A stretch of 64,000 nt of DNA from Paenibacillus sp. HGH0039 (GCF_000411255.1 NZ_KE150412.1:1086645-1150644); one strand, 5' to 3'; positions 10,060 to 18,777 are shown, counted from the first letter of the stretch. Program-made: numbers and translations. Notes: generated by a model from the letters alone, not told the origin.

Positions 10060-12393
10060 TTATTCGGACTTTTCCGGGACAGCCTGCTTCTCTTCCGGCG
10101 GCGTTAAGATTTCTCCTCCCAGAGGCTGGAGCTGCAGCGTAAGCACGCGGTCGCTTCCTTCGCCCTGCAAAGCCTGCGAGACGACGTAGCCTTCACCGGT
10201 ACTGGCGGTGCGGATGCCGAGCAGCGTACAGAGCTCGAGCGCGTCCCGCAGCGCCTTGCCTTTCATATCCGGTACCGCAATCTCCGCGGGAGCCTGCATG
10301 GCAAGGTATACCCGCTGGTAAGGACCGATCTCGGTGCCGGCTTTCGGATACTGGGCTACCACCTTGGCGCCCTGACCTACGGTTTCAATGTCCACTCCGG
10401 CGCGTTCCGCCGCAGCTTTTGCCTGAGCCGCCGTCATGTTGCCGAAATCCACGGCTTTCTGCGTGGACGTCTGAACCGGCGTGACCTGAGCCTGCTGCTT
10501 GCTGGACGGGATGCGCAGATAACGAAGGGAATTCTGCATGATTTCTTTGAAAGCCGGAGCCGCCACATAGTGGCCGAGCAGGTAGTTATTTCCCAGCTCA
10601 GGCTCATCGGCGATGATAATGAGAACGAACTGCGGATCTTCCACCGGCGCAAAACCGGCAAAAGAAATGACCCACTTGTTGGCCGCATAACCCTTCTGTC
10701 CCGGGATAACCTTATTGGCGGTACCTGTTTTACCGGCGATCCGGTAACCTTCGATGTAAGCGTCTTTACCGGTCCCCTTCACTTGATCCGCTACGACCTG
10801 CTCCAGATATTCGCCGACTTTTTTGGCCGTCGCGGCGCTAACCGGCTGTCCGACGACTTTAGGTTCTATTTTCTGAATAGGCTGCTGGGTCTTCGGGTCA
10901 ATGATTTCCTTCACGACATGCGGCCACATCAGCTTGCCGCCGTTTGCGATCGCTCCGTACGCGGCCGCTTCCTGAATGGCCGTTGCCGTCAAGGCTTGTC
11001 CATACGTAGCCGCCGCATAGTCGACCTCGTAGGCAAGATTTGTCTGTCCGGCAACCTCGCCGTACAAATCAATGCCTGTCTTTTTACCGAAACCGAACCG
11101 GTCGATATAATCCTTCAAACGCTCGACACCGAGCATTTTATAACCCAAGTTGACAAAAGCCACGTTACTGGATCTTTTCAGTCCATCTAAGTACGAAATA
11201 GGCCCCCATCCGATTCTGTTATGATCATAAACCGGTTTTCGACCGGGCACTTGGACGGAACCCGATTTAAAAGTTGCTCCGGGATTAAAAACACCCTCCT
11301 CCACAGCAGCCGCCAGTGTAACCAGCTTAAACGTGGAACCCGGCTCGTACTGGGACTGAACGTTGTGGTTGGTCTGGTCCCCGCCCTTCCAAAATTCATT
11401 CGGGTTGTAATTCGGGTAGCTCGCCATCCCCAAAATTTCCATCGTCTTCGGATCGGCCGCAATCGCCATCAAGCCTTTCGGGTGCCATTGATCCATAACT
11501 TTGGAGAGGGCGTTCTCCATGTAGTATTGAATGTTTTTGTCAATCGTCAGCTTGACATAATTCCCGTTAACGGGAGGCACATAAACGGATTTGCTCTGAA
11601 CGAGCTCGACACCGTTTTTGTCGCTGTTATAGCTGAGCGAGCCCGGCGTTCCTTTGAGCTGTTCGTCCAGCTGCGCTTCGATGCCCATGCTCGCCTTGCC
11701 TTCGCGGTTTGTATACCCGAGAATATGCGCGGCCAAAGAATTGCCCGGGTAATAACGCTTCTTCCCGGTCGTAAGATAAATGCCCACATCGGCCTGCGTA
11801 CCGTATTTCTTTTTATCTTTATCGTTCAATTGCTGCTGGAGTTTCTTAACGAGCTGCTGTACCTGATCGGCTTTCGCCTTGTCGATGTTTTTGCCTTCGT
11901 TGTTCAATTCGACATTGACGAGATACGCGTCCTCGGGCTTCGGTTCTTTTTTCGCGTCTTTTTTGTTGTCTTTCTTATCGTCCTCGGCTGCATTAGCTGC
12001 ATTTGACTGGGCAGCCGCAGGATCTACCGCTCTTTTCTTCGTAGCCAGGCCTTTGATTTTATCGGACAGGTTTGGAGAATCCGAGTTATCTTTTAGAATC
12101 TCCGTCAGCCCGGCCGTAATATCGTCCGCAAGCCCTGTCTGATAGATCACTTTCGGATTCAGCGAAACCGAGTAAGCCGGAACCTCTTCCGCCAGAATCC
12201 GTCCTTCCCGGTCGAGAATCTTGCCCCTCTCGGCCGGTACGACCCGGTCGGTTTCCCACCTTTTCTCCGCTTCATTAAGAAGCTTGCTGGCGCTGACTCC
12301 CTGGATCCATAAAATCCGGCCTAAAAAAACAATAAAAAGAAGGGTAAAAAACCCTCCAATTAGTAGTGAGCGCATTTTCATTTTCTTAACCAT
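10060..12393 (-). CDS. pbpB: Division penicillin-binding protein PBP2B (FtsI-type)
   Basis: This is the class B transpeptidase for septal wall synthesis. It has an N-terminal anchor (about residues 8-28), a dimerisation domain, a transpeptidase domain with YEPGSTFKLVTL and AGKTGTANK motifs, and two PASTA-like segments at the C-terminus (from VDFGNMTAAQAKAAAER and from VPDMKGKALRDALEL). The longest frame starts at a GTG (12405) inside the ribosome site; the ATG at 12393 has GAGGTG nine bases upstream, giving 777 aa. That is longer than Bacillus PBP2B (about 715 aa), partly because of a Lys/Asp/Ala-rich insert at roughly residues 125-160, just before conserved dimerisation-domain sequence. Confidence 0.93.
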   Translation of the reverse strand: MVKKMKMRSLLIGGFFTLLFIVFLGRILWIQGVSASKLLNEAEKRWETDRVVPAERGKILDREGRILAEEVPAYSVSLNPKVIYQTGLADDITAGLTEILKDNSDSPNLSDKIKGLATKKRAVDPAAAQSNAANAAEDDKKDNKKDAKKEPKPEDAYLVNVELNNEGKNIDKAKADQVQQLVKKLQQQLNDKDKKKYGTQADVGIYLTTGKKRYYPGNSLAAHILGYTNREGKASMGIEAQLDEQLKGTPGSLSYNSDKNGVELVQSKSVYVPPVNGNYVKLTIDKNIQYYMENALSKVMDQWHPKGLMAIAADPKTMEILGMASYPNYNPNEFWKGGDQTNHNVQSQYEPGSTFKLVTLAAAVEEGVFNPGATFKSGSVQVPGRKPVYDHNRIGWGPISYLDGLKRSSNVAFVNLGYKMLGVERLKDYIDRFGFGKKTGIDLYGEVAGQTNLAYEVDYAAATYGQALTATAIQEAAAYGAIANGGKLMWPHVVKEIIDPKTQQPIQKIEPKVVGQPVSAATAKKVGEYLEQVVADQVKGTGKDAYIEGYRIAGKTGTANKVIPGQKGYAANKWVISFAGFAPVEDPQFVLIIIADEPELGNNYLLGHYVAAPAFKEIMQNSLRYLRIPSSKQQAQVTPVQTSTQKAVDFGNMTAAQAKAAAERAGVDIETVGQGAKVVAQYPKAGTEIGPYQRVYLAMQAPAEIAVPDMKGKALRDALELCTLLGIRTASTGEGYVVSQALQGEGSDRVLTLQLQPLGGEILTPPEEKQAVPEKSE

Positions 12394-12428
12394 GTACGTC
12401 CCCACCTCAAATCGAAATTGCCTGCCCG

Positions 12429-12851
12429 CTAGCGACCCGCCGCGACGGAACTTTTCTTATCTATGGAGGCTTGACCCGAACCAGGCGTCACTTGTCTGAC
12501 CTGATCGTCACCGGCAGGCTTGAGCCCTTTTTCCTTCGCGATGGCTTCGAGTCTTTCCGGGTCTTTCAGTTTCTGAACTTCCTGCTGGTTGGCATCGTTT
12601 TCCGCTTTGAGCATTGTAATCGTGGTCTTGGTCGTCTTAATCTCGCTGTTGATCTGATAGATGGTTGTGTAGCGCCATACGATTCCGGTCGCAACGAGCA
12701 CGCAGACTATAACCAAAAGCAAATACATGAGCTTCTCTCCGACAGGCAGCGGCTTGTTTTTGACAATCACTTTCTTCGTTTCACGAACGGTCACGCGTTG
12801 ACTGGTTGCTGTCGACTTTTCGGCTAAATTTCCTTGGATATATCCGGGCAT
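12429..12851 (-). CDS. ftsL: Cell division protein FtsL
   Basis: FtsL is a bitopic divisome protein that joins DivIC/DivIB and activates FtsW-PBP2B. The 140 aa product has a basic cytoplasmic tail (residues 1-38), one membrane segment (LMYLLLVIVCVLVATGIVW, about 41-60) and a leucine-zipper-like coiled coil with the DPERLEAIAKEKGL motif typical of FtsL/DivIC. FtsL is poorly conserved, so the call rests on architecture plus its position between rsmH and pbpB. AGGAGG lies five bases before the ATG. Confidence 0.9.
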   Translation of the reverse strand: MPGYIQGNLAEKSTATSQRVTVRETKKVIVKNKPLPVGEKLMYLLLVIVCVLVATGIVWRYTTIYQINSEIKTTKTTITMLKAENDANQQEVQKLKDPERLEAIAKEKGLKPAGDDQVRQVTPGSGQASIDKKSSVAAGR

Positions 12852-12864
12852 AAGTTCCTCCTGA

Positions 12865-13821
12865 TTACAGCTTTTCTGCGATTCGTAATTTGGCTGATCT
12901 GGCTCTAGTATTGTGTTCGAGTTCAGCAGAACCTGCTGTAATCGGCTTCCGGTTCACAAGCTTTACCACACCGGTGTTTCCGCATACGCACATGGGGAAA
13001 TCCGGAGGGCAGGTGCACCGTCCCACATAGCTGCTAAAAATTTGTTTGCATATACGATCCTCAAGCGAATGGAACGTGATGACGGAAATCCGCCCGCCCG
13101 GAGCCAGGCACCGCACCGATTGATGCAGCGCGTCCTCGAAAGCCCCGAGTTCGTCGTTAACGGCAATCCGCAAAGCCTGGAAGCTTCTTTTGGCGGGATG
13201 TCCGCCTGTTCTCCGCGCGGCTGCGGGGATGCCTTCTTTAATCAGCTCGACCAGTTGGCTCGTCGTTTCGATCGGGCCGTCCGCCCTGGCTCTTACGATA
13301 GCGCCTGCTATACGGCGAGAAAATTTCTCCTCCCCGTATACAAACAAGATGCGGGCGATTTCGGCTTCCGGCCACTCGTTCACGATGATTTTGGCGGTAA
13401 GCTCCGTACTGCGGTCCATGCGCATATCCAATTCGGCTTCCTGGTGGTAGCTGAATCCTCGTTCCGCCTCATCGAGCTGAGGTGAGGAAACTCCAAGGTC
13501 AAACAAAATTCCGTTGACCTGCGGGGCTCCGTCGCGGAACGCTCTCGGCTCATCCCGGAGCACTTCTTCAATGCGTCGAAAGTTCGTTTTGACAATTTTG
13601 ACCCGGTCCCGGTAGGGCGCGAGTATGTGTTCGGCGTTCGCAAGCGCCGCATCGTCCTGATCCAGGGCTATCAGAAGTCCTTCCGGACCCAGTCTGGAGG
13701 CGATTAAGGAACTGTGTCCCGCCCCTCCCAGCGTACAATCCACGTATACGCCGTCAGGTTGTATGTGTAGACCGTCAACTGCCTCTTCTTTTAAAACGGT
13801 GATGTGATGAAACAAACTCAT
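12865..13821 (-). CDS. rsmH: 16S rRNA (cytosine1402-N4)-methyltransferase RsmH
   Basis: RsmH (MraW) methylates N4 of C1402 in 16S rRNA using SAM. The 318 aa protein shows VDCTLGGAGHSSLI (SAM-binding loop), GILFDLGVSSPQLDEAERGFSY, the family hallmark, and ISVITFHSLEDRICK near the C-terminus. A CTCPPDFPMCVC segment is also conserved in this family. The start ATG is unusually close to its GGGAGGG site. It lies 13 bp before ftsL and about 40 bp after mraZ. Confidence 0.96.
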   Translation of the reverse strand: MSLFHHITVLKEEAVDGLHIQPDGVYVDCTLGGAGHSSLIASRLGPEGLLIALDQDDAALANAEHILAPYRDRVKIVKTNFRRIEEVLRDEPRAFRDGAPQVNGILFDLGVSSPQLDEAERGFSYHQEAELDMRMDRSTELTAKIIVNEWPEAEIARILFVYGEEKFSRRIAGAIVRARADGPIETTSQLVELIKEGIPAAARRTGGHPAKRSFQALRIAVNDELGAFEDALHQSVRCLAPGGRISVITFHSLEDRICKQIFSSYVGRCTCPPDFPMCVCGNTGVVKLVNRKPITAGSAELEHNTRARSAKLRIAEKL

Positions 13822-13859
13822 TTCCCTCCCTAAGTAACTCGCAGAGCTTACTCGTGATG

Positions 13860-14297
13860 TTATAAGTCAAAATCGAAATCAACCAGCTTCTCGGCAATTT
13901 CGTTAAAAGACTGTTCCGACTGCTCAAAATAGCTTTCCCAAACCGACTTGCTCCAAATCTCGACTCGATTGGAAACGCCGAGCACAACGCAGTCTTTCTC
14001 GAGTTTGGCATGCTCCACCAGGTTGTTCGGAATATTGACCCTTCCCTGCTTGTCCAGCTCGCTTTCCGTTGCCCCGGAAAAGAAAAAACGCGTAAAAGCG
14101 CGCGCATCGGCTTTCATAAGCGGCAGTGCTTTCAGCTTCTGTTCCAGAACGCTCCATTCAGACTTAGGGTACACAAACAAACATTGGTCCAAACCGCGGG
14201 TGACGACAAAGGATACACCGAGGGCTTCGCGAAACTTAGCCGGAATAATGAGCCGGCCCTTCTCGTCAATGTTATGCTGGTATTCCCCCATAAACAT
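13860..14297 (-). CDS. mraZ: Transcriptional regulator MraZ
   Basis: MraZ is an AbrB-like DNA-binding protein that binds direct repeats in front of its own gene and regulates the dcw operon. The 145 aa protein has two tandem half-domains, one from [22 protein letters not shown] and one around [19 protein letters not shown], each with the conserved D-x-K/Q-GR core. Two ATGs (14297 and 14291) are possible; the second has better spacing to GGTGAGGG, but relatives are normally annotated from MFMGEYQH. It opens the dcw cluster and has repeats just upstream that fit its target. Confidence 0.96.
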   Translation of the reverse strand: MFMGEYQHNIDEKGRLIIPAKFREALGVSFVVTRGLDQCLFVYPKSEWSVLEQKLKALPLMKADARAFTRFFFSGATESELDKQGRVNIPNNLVEHAKLEKDCVVLGVSNRVEIWSKSVWESYFEQSEQSFNEIAEKLVDFDFDL

Positions 14298-14300
14298 TGA

Positions 14301-14342
14301 CCCTCACCCCTTTCGCCCCACTTTGCGCCACTTTTCTCCACT
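14301..14342 (-). promoter_or_regulatory. MraZ-box direct repeats
   Basis: On the minus strand the sequence reads TGGAGA, TGGCGC, TGGGGC and a weaker GGGTGA, repeated with an exact 10 bp period, ending just before the mraZ start. Known MraZ sites are short TGGGN-like direct repeats at this spacing between the dcw promoter and mraZ. The first three units are strong, the fourth overlaps the ribosome site. Confidence 0.8.
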
Positions 14343-14344
14343 TC

Positions 14345-14373
14345 AGTATGTTTACTTCTTCATTTACACGCAA
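14345..14373 (-). promoter_or_regulatory. Probable sigma-A promoter of the dcw cluster
   Basis: Minus strand: -35 TTGCGT (14368-14373), 17 bp spacer, -10 CATACT (14345-14350). Both boxes are imperfect, but the placement directly upstream of the MraZ repeats is as expected. Confidence 0.45.
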
Positions 14374-14419
14374 AATCCTTCTATTAAGCATAAATCGTTA
14401 AAATTAATTTTTCTCATTT

Positions 14420-14428
14420 TGTGGATAA
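14420..14428 (-). promoter_or_regulatory. Perfect DnaA box 1
   Basis: The minus strand reads TTATCCACA, the consensus DnaA box. It lies about 47 bp upstream of the proposed dcw -35 box. A second identical site lies 52 bp away (14472-14480). Confidence 0.55.
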
Positions 14429-14435
14429 GTCGGCT

Positions 14436-14471
14436 AAAAAAATAAAAAAGTCCGGCGCAGATGCGCCAGAC
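14436..14471 (-). terminator. Intrinsic terminator of the DUF4349 gene
   Basis: On the minus strand TCTGGCGCA pairs with TGCGCCGGA, followed by a long T-rich tract. It lies just after the DUF4349 stop codon. Confidence 0.85.
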
Positions 14472-14480
14472 TGTGGATAA
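14472..14480 (-). promoter_or_regulatory. Perfect DnaA box 2
   Basis: A second TTATCCACA on the minus strand, 52 bp from the first and in the same orientation, on the other side of the DUF4349 terminator. Confidence 0.5.
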
Positions 14481-14485
14481 TTTGA

Positions 14486-15580
14486 TTATTTTTCTTTTTC
14501 CGGATCTTGTTGTTCGGCTTGCTGCACGGGGGCCGCATTGTCCTCAAGCGGCTGATTATCGGAAGCTTGCGCCGGAGTCTGTGCTTCCACTTGCCTGATT
14601 CGGCGCTTGCTTTTCGACCGGAGGAAAAAATAAATGGGCAGCCCAATGACCAGAGCGATAGCAGCCACAGGAATCAAAGCCGTCATAAAAATGACGAGGC
14701 CTTTAAAAATCATAACCATAAAGTCCACGCTTTTGGTAAATGTACTTCCAATCTGCTTGCCGAAAGGCGTTCCGGCCCCTTTTAAAAGCGCCCCTTCCTT
14801 CGGCTGATACAGCTTCAGTTCTATAGTCGAGTACTCTACGTTTTGATCCAGAAAACGCATCCGGCCTTTGATCCGTTCAATCTCTTCCTGGACTTTGCCA
14901 AGCTCCGCGGAAAAAGCGAGCAGCTCGTCGGACTTCGTCGCCTTCTCCATAAACGCCAGCAGCCTGGCCTCCACGACCTCCTTCGCTTTAAGCCGGGAAG
15001 TCAGGTCCACGTACTCCTCCGTCACGTCCTGACCCGTTATATTTCTTTGCCGGGTGGGGCTGATTTTCTCGATGCCGTCGAGAAGCGAAGGAAAACCTCC
15101 CGCTGCGACTTTGATCGTAAATGTGCCCCCTATTTCGGAGGCGGTGTTGTCTTCGGTAAACTGCAGGATATACGCGCCGCTCGCTGTAACCAGCTCACGC
15201 AGAGCCTTCTGCGCTTTGGCGTAGTCCTCCACTTCGGCTGCGAGATTCCCCTTGTAGATCACCTTGCGGTCAAATCCGTCTGCGGCCGCCGGAGTTGCAG
15301 ACGGATTAACGGCGGCAGGTGCGGGGGAGGCACTGTTTCCATCGGCTTGCTTGTCCGCGCCTTCTTTCTTCATTAATTCCGTGTTCGCGGAAGTAGTTGC
15401 AGCGACTCCCGATTTCTGGTCGGCCGTTGAAGCCCCCTTATCGGCAGCGCTGCATCCCGTCAAGCTGGCACCTATAAGCAGCGCGACGATCAATCCCCGC
15501 CTTGCTATTCTAAAACTGTCCCGTTTGCCGTCTCCGTCCCTTTCCTGCTTCCTTCCCCTTACCGGATGGTTGTGTTTCAT
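14486..15580 (-). CDS. DUF4349 membrane-anchored lipoprotein
   Basis: This 364 aa protein has a long basic N-terminus, a hydrophobic signal (residues 29-42) and a lipobox SLTGC with Cys43, so it should be lipid-anchored. An Ala/Pro/Ser-rich linker (to about residue 105) leads to a DUF4349 domain (DRKVIYKGNLAAEVEDYAKA onward) with a coiled-coil segment around EELGKVQEEIERIKGRM. A strong membrane helix lies near residues 290-320, followed by a basic, Gln-rich cytoplasmic tail. The family function is unknown. It has its own terminator and looks monocistronic. Confidence 0.85.
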   Translation of the reverse strand: MKHNHPVRGRKQERDGDGKRDSFRIARRGLIVALLIGASLTGCSAADKGASTADQKSGVAATTSANTELMKKEGADKQADGNSASPAPAAVNPSATPAAADGFDRKVIYKGNLAAEVEDYAKAQKALRELVTASGAYILQFTEDNTASEIGGTFTIKVAAGGFPSLLDGIEKISPTRQRNITGQDVTEEYVDLTSRLKAKEVVEARLLAFMEKATKSDELLAFSAELGKVQEEIERIKGRMRFLDQNVEYSTIELKLYQPKEGALLKGAGTPFGKQIGSTFTKSVDFMVMIFKGLVIFMTALIPVAAIALVIGLPIYFFLRSKSKRRIRQVEAQTPAQASDNQPLEDNAAPVQQAEQQDPEKEK

Positions 15581-15708
15581 AAGACCCCCTATGGTTATTC
15601 CATATTTTTCTATTCATTCTTTTTGACGCATTCTTATCGGGGAAGTTGCAAACCGGTTCGGGAAATTTTCCGCTCCTTGCAGCCATCTGCGGCCACAAAA
15701 TACAGCCA

Positions 15709-15757
15709 ATAAAAAAACGCCTCCCGCTTCCGGTTATACACCGGAAACAAGAAGCGA
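15709..15757 (-). terminator. Intrinsic terminator of ahcY
   Basis: On the minus strand TTCCGGT and ACCGGAA form the top of a long stem, extended below by CGCTTCTTG pairing with GCGGGAGGCG using some G-U pairs, then seven T. It ends the bshC-ahcY unit. Confidence 0.9.
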
Positions 15758-15776
15758 TTTCTAACCATTCAATAGA

Positions 15777-17039
15777 TTAATGCTCCTGCCAGCTTTGCAG
15801 ATAAGCCTTCTGCTCATCGGAAAGCCGGTCGATGGAAATGCCGAGCGACTCCAGCTTGTAGCGCGCTACCTGCTCATCAAGCTCGTAAGGAACATTCACG
15901 ACGGTTTTACCGATCTCTTCGTAACGTTCGTTCACGTACTTGAGCGACAACGCTTGAAGCGCGAAGGTCATATCCATAATCTCCGCCGGATGCCCGTCTC
16001 CTGCCGCCAGGTTAACCAGACGTCCTTCCGCCAGGAGATAAATTTTACGTCCGTCTTTCAGCTGGTATTCTTCGATGTTACGGCGTACCGTACGCACGGA
16101 AGAAGACTGGGCTGCCAGTTCGGGTTTGTTGACCTCCACATCGAAGTGCCCCGCATTGGACAAAATCGCGCCGTCCTTCATCACTTCGAAATGCTCGCCG
16201 CGGATCACGTCGCGGTTGCCCGTCACCGTTACGAAATAATCGCCGATTTTAGCCGCTTCGGACATCGGAAGAACGGTAAATCCGTCCATGTAAGCCTCAA
16301 CCGCTTTAATCGCGTCGATCTCCGTAACGACGACTTGAGCGCCCAGACCTTTGGCACGCATCGCAACGCCTTTGCCGCACCAGCCGTAGCCGACCACGAC
16401 AACGGTTTTGCCGGCGACCACCAGGTTAGTCGTACGGTTGATTCCGTCGAATACGGATTGTCCGGTTCCGTAGCGGTTGTCGAACAAGTACTTGCAGAAC
16501 GCATCGTTTACGGCCACCATCGGGAACTCCAGACGGCCTTCCTTGTCAAGCGCCTTCAGGCGCAGGATGCCGGTCGTCGTTTCTTCCGCTCCGCCGCGCA
16601 CGCCTGCCAGCAAGTCTCTGCGCTCCGAGTGAAGAATAGTTACCAGATCGCCGCCGTCGTCGATAATCAGATCCGGCTTCGTTTCGAGCGTTTTGATCAT
16701 GAGCTCTTTGTATTCCTTCGGATCGGGATTGTACTTGGCGAACACGGTAATGCCGTCTTCCGCCAGAGCCGCGCAAACGTCGTCCTGCGTCGATAGCGGG
16801 TTGCTTCCCGTAATCGTCACTTCCGCTCCGCCCGCTTGAACGACTTTCGCCAGATAGGCGGTTTTCGCTTCCAAATGAAGAGAAATGGCTACTTTAAGGC
16901 CGCGAAACGGCTGCTCTTTCTCGAACTGCTCGCGGATACGGTTTAATACCGGCATATGCGCCTGAACCCAATCGATTTTCAAATGCCCTTCGGGCGCCAG
17001 AGATTGATCCGCTACGATGCTGCGTTCTACTGCGTTCAT
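15777..17039 (-). CDS. ahcY: S-adenosylhomocysteine hydrolase family protein
   Basis: The enzyme reversibly cleaves S-adenosylhomocysteine to homocysteine and adenosine with bound NAD, removing the product inhibitor of methyltransferases. The 420 aa protein has the NAD-binding Rossmann motif VVVGYGWCGKGVAMRAKGLGA near residue 215 and the VTGNRDVI and SNAGHFDVE segments conserved in the family. It ends with LSDEQKAYLQSW and lacks the C-terminal lysine/tyrosine tail (HYRY type) of typical bacterial and eukaryotic enzymes, so it looks like the shorter archaeal or Thermotoga type. Such enzymes may prefer S-inosylhomocysteine; that is inference. It lies 51 bp after bshC and is probably co-transcribed. 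Confidence 0.92.
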   Translation of the reverse strand: MNAVERSIVADQSLAPEGHLKIDWVQAHMPVLNRIREQFEKEQPFRGLKVAISLHLEAKTAYLAKVVQAGGAEVTITGSNPLSTQDDVCAALAEDGITVFAKYNPDPKEYKELMIKTLETKPDLIIDDGGDLVTILHSERRDLLAGVRGGAEETTTGILRLKALDKEGRLEFPMVAVNDAFCKYLFDNRYGTGQSVFDGINRTTNLVVAGKTVVVVGYGWCGKGVAMRAKGLGAQVVVTEIDAIKAVEAYMDGFTVLPMSEAAKIGDYFVTVTGNRDVIRGEHFEVMKDGAILSNAGHFDVEVNKPELAAQSSSVRTVRRNIEEYQLKDGRKIYLLAEGRLVNLAAGDGHPAEIMDMTFALQALSLKYVNERYEEIGKTVVNVPYELDEQVARYKLESLGISIDRLSDEQKAYLQSWQEH

Positions 17040-17090
17040 CCAACTATTCCTCCTCGATTGCTAAAATCTTCTTCTATATAGGCTGTCTAG

Positions 17091-18725
17091 TTAAATATAA
17101 ACCAGGTAGTGGCCCCCGTCCATCGGCAAATCCGCCTCCAGCAGCTCTTGGAGCCATTTATCCCCGTATCGGTTCAAATAGGCACATACGTTATATACCC
17201 GCTCCTGCGGTTTGCCCAGCGGCATCAGAGCCAGCTCAATGCGCTTCCATTGGGATAAGGCCGTGTCATGCCGGCGGGCAAGCGCCTGCTCCGCCTTGCG
17301 TTCCAGGTAATCGATCTGGTGAAGGATCTTATCCAGATTGGTATGCCCCAGCTCCGGCAGTCCCGCTTCGATAGCGGCAAGCGAGTCCACGAGAGGGGTG
17401 TACACCTCTTTCACGCGTACGCGCGCTTCTTCAAACCGTTCCCGAACCGGAAAAGGGCTCTGCGCGCGGAGCCACGCTTCTCTCCGCTCGTCAATGCCCG
17501 CCTTCACGTCATCCATGGACAGGTCGTACCGGTCCATCCATTTCGTTACGGCATCTTCGACGAGCGTGAACTCCAGCCGCGGCAGGACAATCGGCATCGT
17601 CATGCCGTGCAGCGCGAACGCGTCCCGCGTCATCGCCCAGTAGGCCACTTCCGCGGGTCCGAGCACGGTGCCCAGCACCGGAAGCAGGAACTCCTGCATG
17701 AGCGGGCGGGAAAGAACGCCGTTGCTGAGGCGTTCCGGCTCCCTCTCCGCGAGGGCCAGCAAGTCTTCCCTGCTGTAGGCGCGCAGGTCTTTCTTGTCGG
17801 CGAAGCCTTCCCCGCTGCGCTGCAGCAGGACTCGCTCGCCGCTCGGGTCGATGACGAACAGATGCGACTGTTCGTCCGTCACGTCCACTTGAGGCGCGTA
17901 GCCGAGCGCCTCCAGCTCGCCGCGGCCGCGCATCAGGGCGTCCGCCAGAAGCTCGTTAGCGCCGACGAGACGCGTGAACATCGGCGCCTCCAGCTTACGC
18001 AGGGCGGAATCGTCCGCGTCGAGGAGGACTAGCCCGCTGTCGCCGAACAGCGCAGCCATCCAGCCGGCAAACGTGTCGCTGAGCGTGGCCAGGCCGTTCA
18101 TGGACGAACGCAGGCGGCTCAGCAGCTCCGTCTTGTGCGGGCTGTCCGGCAGCGACTCATCCAGCCGGCGGAGCGCATCTTCCCACGTCTGTTCATCCGC
18201 CTGCCAGCGGCTGACGGATGTCCGCAGATTCCACGGACGGCGGATCGATAGTTTATGTACGTCCAGTTCCGGACGCTGCACCTGGATGTGGTCGACCTCA
18301 TCGAAATCGTGATCCTCTCCGGCGATCCAGAATACCGGTATGACAGGCGTACCCAGCTCCGCCTGAGCTTGCCTCGCGGCGATAAGAACGGTAATCGCTT
18401 TGTAGATGACAAGCAGCGGCCCTCCGAACAAGCCGGCCTGCTGGCCTCCCACTACGGTAAGCGAATTCTCCTCGGCCAGACCGGCAGCCGCACTCAGCGC
18501 CGTCTCCCGGTTGCCGATACGGCGGTTATATTCAAGCAGCACCTCGGCCAGACGCTTCCGGTCCGCCCGGTTCGCTTCCGTTTGGCGGACAGCTTCGGCG
18601 CGGCGGTGCAAACTTCCTTTGTCCCATGGATTATAATCAAACAATGCCGACACACGGTCGAAATGATGGATGTAATCCTCGGTTAAAGGTTGGCTCTTCT
18701 TCCATTGATAAGCTTTCCACGGCAT
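17091..18725 (-). CDS. bshC: Bacillithiol synthase BshC
   Basis: BshC is assigned the last step of bacillithiol synthesis, addition of cysteine to GlcN-malate. The 544 aa protein begins with a family-typical N-terminus (YDYNPWDKGS-like FDYNPWDKGS), has VVGGQQAGLFGGPLLVIYKAI near residue 90 and VFWIAGEDHDFDEVDHI near 130, and an extended coiled-coil C-terminus. Length agrees with Bacillus BshC (about 539 aa). A good sigma-A promoter lies 53 bp upstream. In Bacillus subtilis the gene lies directly beside mraZ; here ahcY and the DUF4349 gene come between. The ribosome site GGGAGG is rather far from the ATG. Confidence 0.95.
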   Translation of the reverse strand: MPWKAYQWKKSQPLTEDYIHHFDRVSALFDYNPWDKGSLHRRAEAVRQTEANRADRKRLAEVLLEYNRRIGNRETALSAAAGLAEENSLTVVGGQQAGLFGGPLLVIYKAITVLIAARQAQAELGTPVIPVFWIAGEDHDFDEVDHIQVQRPELDVHKLSIRRPWNLRTSVSRWQADEQTWEDALRRLDESLPDSPHKTELLSRLRSSMNGLATLSDTFAGWMAALFGDSGLVLLDADDSALRKLEAPMFTRLVGANELLADALMRGRGELEALGYAPQVDVTDEQSHLFVIDPSGERVLLQRSGEGFADKKDLRAYSREDLLALAEREPERLSNGVLSRPLMQEFLLPVLGTVLGPAEVAYWAMTRDAFALHGMTMPIVLPRLEFTLVEDAVTKWMDRYDLSMDDVKAGIDERREAWLRAQSPFPVRERFEEARVRVKEVYTPLVDSLAAIEAGLPELGHTNLDKILHQIDYLERKAEQALARRHDTALSQWKRIELALMPLGKPQERVYNVCAYLNRYGDKWLQELLEADLPMDGGHYLVYI

Positions 18726-18777
18726 CTCTCTGCAGCCGCCTCCCCCGTAACCACTGTCGGATTTTTACTCTTAATTG

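Noticed and set aside
15780-16796. 338-codon plus-strand open frame
   Set aside because: Antisense to ahcY, whose NAD-binding motif is clear.
17040-17090. SAM or SAH riboswitch before ahcY
   Set aside because: Only 51 bp separate bshC and ahcY, too short for a known riboswitch, and no conserved elements were seen upstream of bshC.
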